5,589 nucleotides of DNA, from NCBI GenBank assembly GCA_002825465.1, contig PJER01000135.1, positions 1 to 5,589 of the forward strand. Reading direction: 5' to 3'. This DNA comes from Candidatus Thorarchaeota archaeon MP8T_1. GTDB taxonomy: Archaea; Asgardarchaeota; Thorarchaeia; Thorarchaeales; Thorarchaeaceae. The notes under the pieces were generated by a model that ran no database searches, had not been told where the DNA came from, and saw nothing but the letters and a program-made list of their open reading frames with translations. Below, piece by piece: positions 1-5,589 of this stretch. Every line of letters begins with the position of its first letter. Within the stretch, counting starts at the first letter, position 1. The translations under genes and the position numbers were made by a program.

Positions 1-1060
1 CCATTCCCATAGTACCAGTAATGAATGCGGTAAGAGCACCGATTGTTGCAACTATGGCAAAGAATGTGAATGCATCAGGGATGCCTATCTGCAAAGGAAC
101 CATCCCAGCAGGCGATGTTGCATGCCCACTTGTTTCAGTAGCTGATACGATTGTCACGAGAAATCTCGCGGTGATGTAGACTCCTGCCTTGACCATCGTT
201 GCAGCGTGAATCAATGCCGAAACTGCAGTCGGGCCACTCATAGCCTCGGGAAGCCAGACTTGAAGTGGAAACTGACCTGACTTGCCAATCGCACCAGCAA
301 AGATCAACAAGAGTGTTGGCAATAGTAAGCCTACTCCAGCGAGGGCTGTTATCCAGCCGCCATGTTCTGCGATGCCCTCAACAGCCTGAGCCCCGATTGA
401 TGTGTCTTGAAAGATGAAGGACCCGGTGAAAGTGAATAGCAGAAGGATTCCACCCAACATTAGGGCATCTCCTATTCTTGTGACTATGAAGGCCTTTGTT
501 CCACAGTGGGTATTGTATTCACCCTCGGTTTCAAACTGCAACAACGGGTTGCTTGAGTCATATCCGGTTGGGTCTGCCTCCGGAGGATTTCGTTTGTCAT
601 TCCAGAAACCTATCAATCCGTAGCTACAGAATCCCATGATTTCCCAACCTATGAACGCAATCAGGAGGTTGTTGGATAAGACTAGCGTGAGCATACCGCC
701 ACCAAAGGCGAGCATGAGGAAGAAGAATCGACTGCGGTCTCCCTCGTGTGCCATGTACTCAGTGCTATACACATAGATGAGAAAACAGAGCGTGCTTGCA
801 AGGACTGCCATGATGACGGACAGCGAGTCAAGAAGGATACTAAAGGGAATTACAAATCCAGGAATGTTGATCCAATTCCAGGTCTTTGGAGCTGATCCAA
901 TATCCGGTATGAGAGACCAACAGAGGAGCATCGTAATGCCCATTAACGCAGCTGGAACCCAATCCCTAGCCCTAGCACTGTATTTCCCCACGACAGGTAC
1001 AAGTAACGAACCTGCAAGCGGAATGACGAGGATAAGATATTCTGGTAGACCGAAGAGCAT
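1..1060 (-). CDS. nuoL: NuoL-type antiporter-like membrane subunit, N-terminal 353 residues (3' end outside window)
   Basis: This is the distal antiporter-like ion-pumping subunit, read by translating the minus strand from the ATG at 1060; the frame is open to the window edge. Motifs: LLDSLSVIMAVLAS (77-90) with IYVYSTEYMAHE (95-106), FIGWEIMGFCSYGLIGFW (136-153, with E140 equivalent to E. coli E144), TKAFIVTRIGDALMLGG (188-204), GKSGQFPLQVWLPEAM (259-274, with K260 equivalent to K229), then GPTAVSALIHAATMV followed by K291 and AGVY. The typed order KAF...TRIGD and IHAATMV identifies L rather than M or N. Full NuoL is about 600 residues, so the C-terminal helices and lateral amphipathic helix are missing here. 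Oddities: a polar insert at about 154-188 between two helices, and GPTAVS in place of the usual GPTPVS. It starts 10 bases after nuoM. Confidence 0.94.
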   Translation of the reverse strand, partial: MLFGLPEYLILVIPLAGSLLVPVVGKYSARARDWVPAALMGITMLLCWSLIPDIGSAPKTWNWINIPGFVIPFSILLDSLSVIMAVLASTLCFLIYVYSTEYMAHEGDRSRFFFLMLAFGGGMLTLVLSNNLLIAFIGWEIMGFCSYGLIGFWNDKRNPPEADPTGYDSSNPLLQFETEGEYNTHCGTKAFIVTRIGDALMLGGILLLFTFTGSFIFQDTSIGAQAVEGIAEHGGWITALAGVGLLLPTLLLIFAGAIGKSGQFPLQVWLPEAMSGPTAVSALIHAATMVKAGVYITARFLVTIVSATETSGHATSPAGMVPLQIGIPDAFTFFAIVATIGALTAFITGTMGM

Positions 1061-1065
1061 TTGAT

Positions 1066-1072
1066 TCACCTC
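1066..1072 (-). promoter_or_regulatory. Shine-Dalgarno site for nuoL
   Basis: GAGGTGA on the minus strand overlaps the nuoM TGA stop (1071-1073) and ends 5 bases before the nuoL ATG at 1060. It is complementary to the usual 16S rRNA 3' end and supports this start. Confidence 0.75.
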
Positions 1073-2567
1073 ACGGACCAAGTACGCTCGAAAACGCCGG
1101 AACTATGACATCTAGTGCCAAGCTCGGGAATATTCCAAAGATCACAATGAGAATCCCAAGGGCTATCATTGGAATGGTCATAGACCGTGGGCTCTCCTTA
1201 ACTTCCTCCAAGGTCTCTGGATGTGGACCCAGAAAGACACGCCAGAAGAAACGAAGCATGTATGCAGCACTTAAGATTGAACTAGACGCTGCTAGTAGTG
1301 CCAGAATCAGGAAGGGCATGTTTACTTGTAGCCCTGGTATCGGAATTGCAGCCTGGAATCCTCCAAGAAACATCATCCATTCACTGGCAAAGCCTGATAG
1401 AGGAGGACTACCAGCAATGCTCATCATACCTATGGCTGCGGCGAAAGCGGTGATTGGCATCTTATTAGAGAGACCTCCCAGCTGCTTTATGTTGCGTAGA
1501 CCTGTTTGATGAATGACAGCACCTGCGGTCATGAACAATAGACCTTTCGAGAAGGCGTGATTGATGAGATGGAACATACCACCTGACACACCAGTGACTG
1601 TAACCGTACCTAGGGCAAAGAGCACATATCCCATCTGTGAAACAGAAGAGTATGCAAGAAGTCGCTTGATATCCACTTGAGCAAGTGCCATAAAGCCGCC
1701 ATAGAACATTGTTATGACACCCAATGCAGCCACATAAAATGACAATTGAGTTGCGACGATATCTAGAGTGAGAGTTCCAAATCGTACAAGTGCGTATGCA
1801 CCGGTCTCAATCATTGCACCAGACAGGAGAACTGAGATTGGGGTGGGAGCTTCAGCATGAACTGGTGGCAGCCACCAGTGTATTGGAAAGACAGCCATCT
1901 TCACCAGAAATCCAGCAGCAAGCAGTATGAAGATGATCTTGAAAATTAGATCACCAGTTGCTCCAATGTTCGCAAGTACGAAGGACCCTCCTCCGTTTGC
2001 GTAAAGCAGTCCAAAACCAATAAGTATACAGACAGCGCCGGATTGAGTGTAAAGCCAGAACTTGAGTGCTGTCCGCTTTCGGGTCTCAGGCAATCCCCAG
2101 AAGAGAATAAGGAAATAGCTGGGGACAAGCATAATCTCCCACGCGATAAAGAACTCAATCATGTTTGTGGCAAGTGTCACCCAGATCATTCCCATGATGA
2201 AGAAGAGTTGGTTGGCAAAGAACGTCGGTTTATTCTCTGTGTGTGCTGTATAGCCTACTGCATATACAACTGAGAGAAAACCAAGGACTACAATTGCAAA
2301 TGTTATGGGAAATGCAACAGGATCCAGGTAAAGCCCGAATGGCTCCAGAAGCGCAGACCATACAAAGGTCTCCTCTGAAAAGCCCTCAGTCAGGAGTTCG
2401 TAAAAGGGCCAAATCATCAAGATTGATCCTACAAGAGAAACACCAACAGAAATCTTCCCTGCGCTATCACCAATTCTGTTCTTGAAGACATAGATGAGAA
2501 GTGCGCCTATGAACATCACTGCTAAGGATAGTGCCATGAAGGGGAAGTCAGAGAGAAAGGTCTGCAT
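1071..2567 (-). CDS. nuoM: NuoM-type antiporter-like proton/ion-pumping membrane subunit, 498 aa
   Basis: This is an antiporter-like (Mrp-type) subunit with about 14 membrane helices that moves ions when the complex turns over. The start is taken as the ATG at 2567 because of a strong SD and the TAATG junction; the open frame continues 8 codons up to a GTG at 2591. Key residues: E144 in FFIAWEIMLVPSYF, K223 in GFLVKMAVFPIHWWLP, HAEAPTP (237-243), DIKRLLAYSSVSQMGY (299-314), the central-axis motif NHAFSKGLLF with K341, and E396 in SGFASEWMMF. These correspond to E. coli NuoM E144, K234 and E407. The AEAPT and WEIMLVPSYF patterns, plus the length, favour M over L or N. Oddity: the position of E. 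coli K265 is Glu254 (SGAMIETGAY; codon GAG at 1806-1808). The gene directly follows nuoI and precedes nuoL, with no J or K between. Confidence 0.94.
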   Translation of the reverse strand: MQTFLSDFPFMALSLAVMFIGALLIYVFKNRIGDSAGKISVGVSLVGSILMIWPFYELLTEGFSEETFVWSALLEPFGLYLDPVAFPITFAIVVLGFLSVVYAVGYTAHTENKPTFFANQLFFIMGMIWVTLATNMIEFFIAWEIMLVPSYFLILFWGLPETRKRTALKFWLYTQSGAVCILIGFGLLYANGGGSFVLANIGATGDLIFKIIFILLAAGFLVKMAVFPIHWWLPPVHAEAPTPISVLLSGAMIETGAYALVRFGTLTLDIVATQLSFYVAALGVITMFYGGFMALAQVDIKRLLAYSSVSQMGYVLFALGTVTVTGVSGGMFHLINHAFSKGLLFMTAGAVIHQTGLRNIKQLGGLSNKMPITAFAAAIGMMSIAGSPPLSGFASEWMMFLGGFQAAIPIPGLQVNMPFLILALLAASSSILSAAYMLRFFWRVFLGPHPETLEEVKESPRSMTIPMIALGILIVIFGIFPSLALDVIVPAFSSVLGP

Positions 2568-2998
2568 TACCTGAACCTCCTCCCGCGCCACTCAAGTGGG
2601 TCTCTATCCAAGGTTTCAATCTTATCCGGTCCGTAGATGAGGTCATCTCGGTCCCCCTCACTTAGATCCACAACGGGAGTGTGGAATAGTGCATCAAATC
2701 TACATGCTTCAACGCAGAGCCCACAGAAGATGCATCGAGTATAATCAAAGTATAAGGCAGCATCTTTCTCGTACATCTTATCTTCTTTGTCAATTCTTAT
2801 GGCGACAACAGGGCAAATTCGAACACACTGTGCACACGCTGTGCAGTTCTTTCTAACATGAATGTGCCTTCCTCTCGTTCGTTCGGGATAGATTCTATCC
2901 TCAAATGGGAAAAAGTAAGTGAAGGGCTTCATGAAGACCTGCCTAAAGGTGTGTTTTAGAATTTTGTAGATGTCGCCAAGTACACTGAAGAAACCCAT
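2567..2998 (-). CDS. nuoI: NuoI-type 2x[4Fe-4S] ferredoxin-like subunit, 143 aa
   Basis: This peripheral-arm electron carrier passes electrons to the terminal cluster in NuoB. Two ferredoxin motifs are visible: CTACAQCVRICP (C52, C55, C58, C62) and CIFCGLCVEACR (C89, C92, C95, C99), giving ligands for two [4Fe-4S] clusters, by homology N6a and N6b. The Pro that usually follows the fourth Cys of the second motif is Arg100. The N-terminus has the typical amphipathic helix and KPFTYFFPFE with YPERTRGRH (37-45), the NuoI segment that lies on the membrane surface. The length is short, as in archaeal and Thermus-type forms, with a charged C-terminal tail (RDPLEWRGRRFR) of unknown role. The ATG lies 3 bases after the nuoH stop. 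The stop overlaps the nuoM ATG by one base (TAATG). The usual next genes nuoJ and nuoK do not follow. Confidence 0.96.
   Translation of the reverse strand: MGFFSVLGDIYKILKHTFRQVFMKPFTYFFPFEDRIYPERTRGRHIHVRKNCTACAQCVRICPVVAIRIDKEDKMYEKDAALYFDYTRCIFCGLCVEACRFDALFHTPVVDLSEGDRDDLIYGPDKIETLDRDPLEWRGRRFR
2575..2581 (-). promoter_or_regulatory. Shine-Dalgarno site that sets the nuoM start
   Basis: AGGAGGT on the minus strand, within a longer GGAGGAGGT run, lies 7 bases before the ATG at 2567. It makes this ATG the likely start of nuoM rather than the GTG at 2591, which would place the SD inside the coding region. Confidence 0.8.
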
Positions 2999-3001
2999 TT
3001 C

Positions 3002-4171
3002 TTATCCGCCTCCTACAAGTAGATATGCAATTAATCCAGGGGCATATACTACGGCTAACATTATGATTATGATGTTTAGCATTGCGAGCGGGAGAAGATA
3101 TCTCCAACAATAGTAGACTATCTGGTCTTGTCTAAGTCTCTGGAATGAAGAACTGACTAAGACGAAGAAGAAGAAAGTTATCAGGAACTTAATGATGAAG
3201 TTCACTGGTCCAGGTAGGAATGGCAGTCCATTCGGGCCGCCTAAGAATAAAGCCACAATTAGTGCAGAATAGAGCATCTGCTCTGCGAATTCTGCAAAAT
3301 AGGTTAACGTGAAGTATATCCCAGTATACTCAGTCCTCCAACCGAATATGATTTCAGAATCTGCTACCGGAGCATCGAAGGGGAATATACCTACTGCAGC
3401 GATTGCAGATACTAGGAATGTCGCAAGGTTGATTGGAAGCAGTATAGCGAACCACACGTTTGTCTGCGCCATTGAGATATCAAAGAGACTCAATGATCGT
3501 GCAAGGAACACACATCCAATTGTAGAGATAATCATTGGAATCTCTGCAGCAAATTGATTGTTTGCAGCCCTAAATCCACCGATCAAGGTATACTTAGACC
3601 CACTGACCCAACCAGCAAGTAGGGATATAACTGGTACAGCCGTAAGGAATGCAAACACAAGTACAATACTGACCGAAAGGTCTGAAATCGCCCATCCTCC
3701 ATATGTAGCTGACACTGTATCCCATGGAATGAATGCAAATGGGAGCAGGACAACAACAAGCAGGAGTCCCGGAAGGAACCTGAACATCCACCTCTTAGCT
3801 TTATCGGGAATGATAGTTTCTTTTGCAATCAGTTTGATGGCATCAGCGAAGAGTTGTAGACCACCGTATTTACCCATGTGCAATGGTCCACGCCTATCTT
3901 GAATACGACCCCACAATTTTCGCGTGAACCAAACCGCCCAAATCAATGTTAATACAACGAAGATAAGACCTGGGAATATAACTGCTCGAAATAGGAAGAA
4001 GAAATTGGATGGAAGGAATATTGTTGCCCATAACCATTCGATTATTCCCCAAATCCAATAGAAGATTCCACTCAAAATGCCAAAAATCCAGTGTATGATG
4101 CTGTATATCCAATCAGGTATTCCTGCAAGCCACGTAAAGAAATCGAACTGCAACAAAACACCTCCGTTCAT
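3002..4171 (-). CDS. nuoH: NuoH-type membrane subunit with Trp-rich N-terminal extension, 389 aa
   Basis: This integral membrane subunit holds the peripheral arm and forms the narrow entry to the acceptor site and the first part of the ion path. Family motifs: GRIQDRRGP (88-96), then LFADAIKLIAKETIIPD (107-123), GGFRAANNQFAAEIP (198-212, including E210, equivalent to E. coli E157), and FPFDAPVADSE (263-273) running into GWRTEYTG (277-284), followed by FAEFAEQMLYSAL. About eight canonical membrane helices follow an extra N-terminal segment of roughly 55 residues, with Trp at 14, 21, 28, 39, 41, 46 and 48. Compared with E. coli NuoH, several conserved Glu differ: E36 is T83, E216 is V269 and E218 is D271, while D213, E220 and E228 are kept (D266, E273, E281). 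The T83 region resembles the hydrogenase-type HycD/MbhM/EchB branch. The start is fixed by the ATGA overlap with nuoD; the next in-frame Met is residue 99. Confidence 0.94.
   Translation of the reverse strand: MNGGVLLQFDFFTWLAGIPDWIYSIIHWIFGILSGIFYWIWGIIEWLWATIFLPSNFFFLFRAVIFPGLIFVVLTLIWAVWFTRKLWGRIQDRRGPLHMGKYGGLQLFADAIKLIAKETIIPDKAKRWMFRFLPGLLLVVVLLPFAFIPWDTVSATYGGWAISDLSVSIVLVFAFLTAVPVISLLAGWVSGSKYTLIGGFRAANNQFAAEIPMIISTIGCVFLARSLSLFDISMAQTNVWFAILLPINLATFLVSAIAAVGIFPFDAPVADSEIIFGWRTEYTGIYFTLTYFAEFAEQMLYSALIVALFLGGPNGLPFLPGPVNFIIKFLITFFFFVLVSSSFQRLRQDQIVYYCWRYLLPLAMLNIIIIMLAVVYAPGLIAYLLVGGG
3009..3014 (-). promoter_or_regulatory. Shine-Dalgarno site for nuoI
   Basis: AGGAGG on the minus strand lies 10 bases before the nuoI ATG. 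It sits in the last codons of nuoH, where the same bases encode part of its Val-Gly-Gly-Gly C-terminus. Confidence 0.7.
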
Positions 4172-5304
4172 CTATCCCACCATCCAGGGTATGGGTCTAA
4201 GCTTCCAAATATTACAATAAAGTCCGCAAACTTAGCACCTGGGACTAGATCTTTCAACGCATAATATGATGCAATACAAGGACCACGTATCTTTGCACGA
4301 TACGCGGTTTGTGCCTTGTCCTGAGTCTTCAGCCAGAGTGATGTGATACCTCGTGTGCCCTCCACACGGCTATATGCCTCACCTTCAGGAAGTCTGTTGG
4401 CTTTGGCGCGTGCCTTCGGATCAACAATTGGACCTTCAGGTAATTGCGGCAGCAGCTGTTTGATAATCTGCACTGAGGTCTCAGCCTCCTTGAATCTCTG
4501 CTCCATTCTATCCAGAGCATCGCTCTCTCCTGGATGATCAGGATTCTCAGTGATTGGAACTTCCCAATCACACATGTTGTAGGCAAGATTCGGGTCAGGA
4601 GCATCTTTTCGAAGGTCCATAGGAACTCCACAAGCCTTGATTGGTGGCCCACTCAATCCCCATTTGAGACCTTGTTTTACAGTATACTGACCGATACCCT
4701 TTGTCCTTGCTCTGAAGGTAGGACTTCCCATCTGCATATTTCGGAATTTGGGCAGCCTATCTTCAAACCTCTTGATTGCTCTATCTAGCTGTTTCAGGAC
4801 TTTGTCATTGAAATCGTATTTTACTCCACCAGGAGTGCCGAATGAAACGGTATGTCGCGAACCTGTTAACTCTTCAAAGACATCAAGAGAATATTCACGA
4901 TCAACCCAAGGCCAAAGAGCCATTGTGAAAAATCCTAGTTCTGCGTTAAATTGACCCCACCAGAATTGGATGCTATGAAGTCGGGACATCTCCATCATGA
5001 TTGTTCTCATGACTTTTGCGCGTTCTGGAACCTCGAGTTCAGCAATTTTCTCAACCGCAGCAATATAGGGATACTCAGCAAGAAATGCCTCAAGCATACA
5101 CATTCGCTCAAGTACCAGTGACCCTTGTCTGAAGTTCTTATATTCAAGAACCTTCTCAGCAGACCTGTGGAAGTATCCAGCATTCGGATCACATTCCACC
5201 ACATAGTCACCGACCAGTGTCAGTTTAGTAGCCCAGCCATGGGCTGAAACGTGTTGAGGGCCAAACCAAATCTCCATTGATTCATCAAGTATATCCGGAC
5301 TCAC
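4168..5304 (-). CDS. nuoD: NuoD-type 49 kDa subunit with degenerate hydrogenase-like site, 378 aa
   Basis: This is the large peripheral-arm subunit, homologous to the [NiFe]-hydrogenase large subunit, which forms the acceptor cavity above NuoH and next to NuoB cluster N2. Visible NuoD motifs: FGPQHVSAHG (14-23, with both conserved His, H18 and H22), HRSAEKVLEYK (46-56), VEKI with VPERAK, GTPGGVKYDF, FRARTKGIG, a GLSGPP segment followed by DLRKDAP, and YRAKIRGP. The four Cys that bind [NiFe] in hydrogenases are not intact: the N-terminal RxCxxC is R-M-C-M-L-E (only C69 kept) and the C-terminal DPCxxCxxR is DPYPGWWDR (370-378). It is therefore not expected to be a hydrogenase. The Tyr that follows R-L-D in respiratory NuoD and contacts quinone is Met70 here, and the usual Glu in PRGE is Ile320, so the electron acceptor is uncertain. 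The GTG start is supported by an SD and by a 4-base overlap with nuoC. The stop overlaps the nuoH ATG. Confidence 0.92.
   Translation of the reverse strand: MSPDILDESMEIWFGPQHVSAHGWATKLTLVGDYVVECDPNAGYFHRSAEKVLEYKNFRQGSLVLERMCMLEAFLAEYPYIAAVEKIAELEVPERAKVMRTIMMEMSRLHSIQFWWGQFNAELGFFTMALWPWVDREYSLDVFEELTGSRHTVSFGTPGGVKYDFNDKVLKQLDRAIKRFEDRLPKFRNMQMGSPTFRARTKGIGQYTVKQGLKWGLSGPPIKACGVPMDLRKDAPDPNLAYNMCDWEVPITENPDHPGESDALDRMEQRFKEAETSVQIIKQLLPQLPEGPIVDPKARAKANRLPEGEAYSRVEGTRGITSLWLKTQDKAQTAYRAKIRGPCIASYYALKDLVPGAKFADFIVIFGSLDPYPGWWDR
4176..4181 (-). promoter_or_regulatory. Weak Shine-Dalgarno for nuoH
   Basis: GGTGGG on the minus strand lies 4 bases before the ATG at 4171 and encodes the Trp-Trp near the NuoD C-terminus. 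It is a poorer match than the other sites in the operon, so nuoH may depend more on coupling through the ATGA stop-start overlap. Confidence 0.45.
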
Positions 5305-5589
5305 TCTTCACTGCCTCCTGTTTTTGGTCGCGCTTTTGGTGGAGTGATACCTGATTCATCCAGTCTGCTTTGATCAGTCTGGAATCTCTTGCGAAGTGGA
5401 TACACTCCTTCAAGTTCATCTGGGAGAAGTAATAATCGAGGGTCAGGATGATTCTTGAATTCGATTCCAAACATCTCTCGAGTTTCGCGTTCATGCCACT
5501 CGAAGCCAGGAAAGATGTCACAGGTACTATCAATCTCAGGTCGCTCTCCTTCTAGGGAAACTCGTAGTTGGAGCAACATTCTATTTGAA
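5301..5589 (-). CDS. nuoC: NuoC-type 30 kDa subunit of a complex I-like oxidoreductase, C-terminal part (5' end outside window)
   Basis: This is the peripheral-arm subunit that packs against NuoD and NuoB and has no cofactor of its own. The frame stays open to the window edge (about 95 codons visible), so the Met at 5579 is internal and not the start: it is preceded in frame by Ser-Asn-Arg, as expected in the middle of the domain. Counting from that Met, the family signature is clear: WHERETREMFGIEF at about 28-41, then HPDPR at 44-48, a LLLLPDE stretch at about 49-55 and PLRK near 61-64. This matches the complex I 30 kDa signature (ERE, two residues, D/E, hydrophobic pair, later H and R). 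A polar tail of about 28 residues rich in Pro, Lys and Glu follows. The stop overlaps the nuoD GTG start (GTGA), which suggests translational coupling. It is separate from nuoD, unlike the fused NuoCD of E. coli. Confidence 0.93.
   Translation of the reverse strand, partial: SNRMLLQLRVSLEGERPEIDSTCDIFPGFEWHERETREMFGIEFKNHPDPRLLLLPDELEGVYPLRKRFQTDQSRLDESGITPPKARPKTGGSEE
5314..5319 (-). promoter_or_regulatory. Shine-Dalgarno site for nuoD
   Basis: On the minus strand an AGGAGG lies inside the 3' end of nuoC, 9 bases before the GTG at 5304. It decides in favour of this GTG over the in-frame ATG nine codons later (codon 10, just before the FGPQH motif). Confidence 0.75.

Noticed and set aside
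777..1064. Plus-strand open frame of 95 codons over the nuoL 5' part
   Set aside because: It is antisense to a well-supported nuoL, has no recognisable motif and covers the nuoL start region; other plus-strand frames (for example 414-623, 1105-1509, 3309-3557, 3558-3902) are rejected for the same reason.
2567..2591. GTG at 2591 as the start of nuoM
   Set aside because: The strong AGGAGGT lies downstream of it and 7 bases before the ATG at 2567, which also forms a TAATG junction with nuoI. The extra residues are polar and precede the first helix.
4168..5304. Calling the large subunit a [NiFe]-hydrogenase (Ech/Mbh type)
   Set aside because: Three of the four metal-ligand Cys are replaced (Glu72, Tyr372, Trp375), so a NiFe centre cannot be held in the usual way; the remaining motifs are NuoD-like.
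5285..5533. Alternative minus-strand frame overlapping the nuoC end and the nuoD start
   Set aside because: Low-complexity out-of-frame translation with no family motif, whereas the nuoC frame has the 30 kDa subunit signature.
5577..5579. ATG at 5579 as the start of nuoC
   Set aside because: The frame continues to the window edge, and this Met lies inside the conserved domain; a NuoC starting here would lack its N-terminal half.
1..5589. Search for a promoter, terminator, CRISPR array, tRNA, insertion sequence or long repeats
   Set aside because: No gap exceeds 10 bases, and I saw no repeated units, clover-leaf or hairpin-plus-T-run that would stand apart from the coding sequence.

Overview
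The window is wall-to-wall coding on the minus strand. It holds six consecutive genes of a complex I-like (Nuo/Fpo/Fqo-type) membrane oxidoreductase. In transcription order (high to low coordinates) they are nuoC (5' end outside the window), nuoD, nuoH, nuoI, nuoM and nuoL (3' end outside the window). No RNA gene, mobile element, CRISPR array, promoter or terminator is visible, and no intergenic gap exceeds 10 bases.

Organism: by eye the GC content is moderate (mid-40s percent). Arginine is often AGA/AGG, starts are ATG or GTG, and each visible start follows a purine-rich Shine-Dalgarno (SD) sequence lying inside the previous gene. The catalytic-core subunit has features between respiratory complex I and group 4 [NiFe] hydrogenases. 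This fits an uncultured archaeon (for example an Asgard or Thermoplasmatota-like lineage) better than a proteobacterium, but that placement is inference and a bacterium is not excluded.

Layout: 5301-5589 nuoC C-terminal part; 4168-5304 nuoD (GTG start, 4-base overlap); 3002-4171 nuoH (ATGA overlap); 2567-2998 nuoI (3-base gap); 1071-2567 nuoM (TAATG overlap); 1-1060 nuoL (10-base gap).

How the genes work together: NuoC, NuoD and NuoI are peripheral-arm subunits. NuoI carries two [4Fe-4S] clusters toward the acceptor site built by NuoD at the membrane surface. NuoH anchors the arm and forms the entry to the membrane domain. NuoM and NuoL are antiporter-like ion-pumping modules. NuoB, which should carry the terminal cluster N2, and the small subunits NuoA, J, K and N are not in the window. 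J and K are notably missing from their usual place after nuoI.

The points most worth a second look are: NuoD has lost the [NiFe]-ligand cysteines and also the conserved quinone-site tyrosine, while keeping a hydrogenase-like C-terminal DP...DR frame; NuoM has a Lys-to-Glu change at its central-channel lysine position while NuoL has a Lys at the matching site; NuoH has a Trp-rich N-terminal extension and changed channel acidic residues; NuoL has an inserted polar loop.
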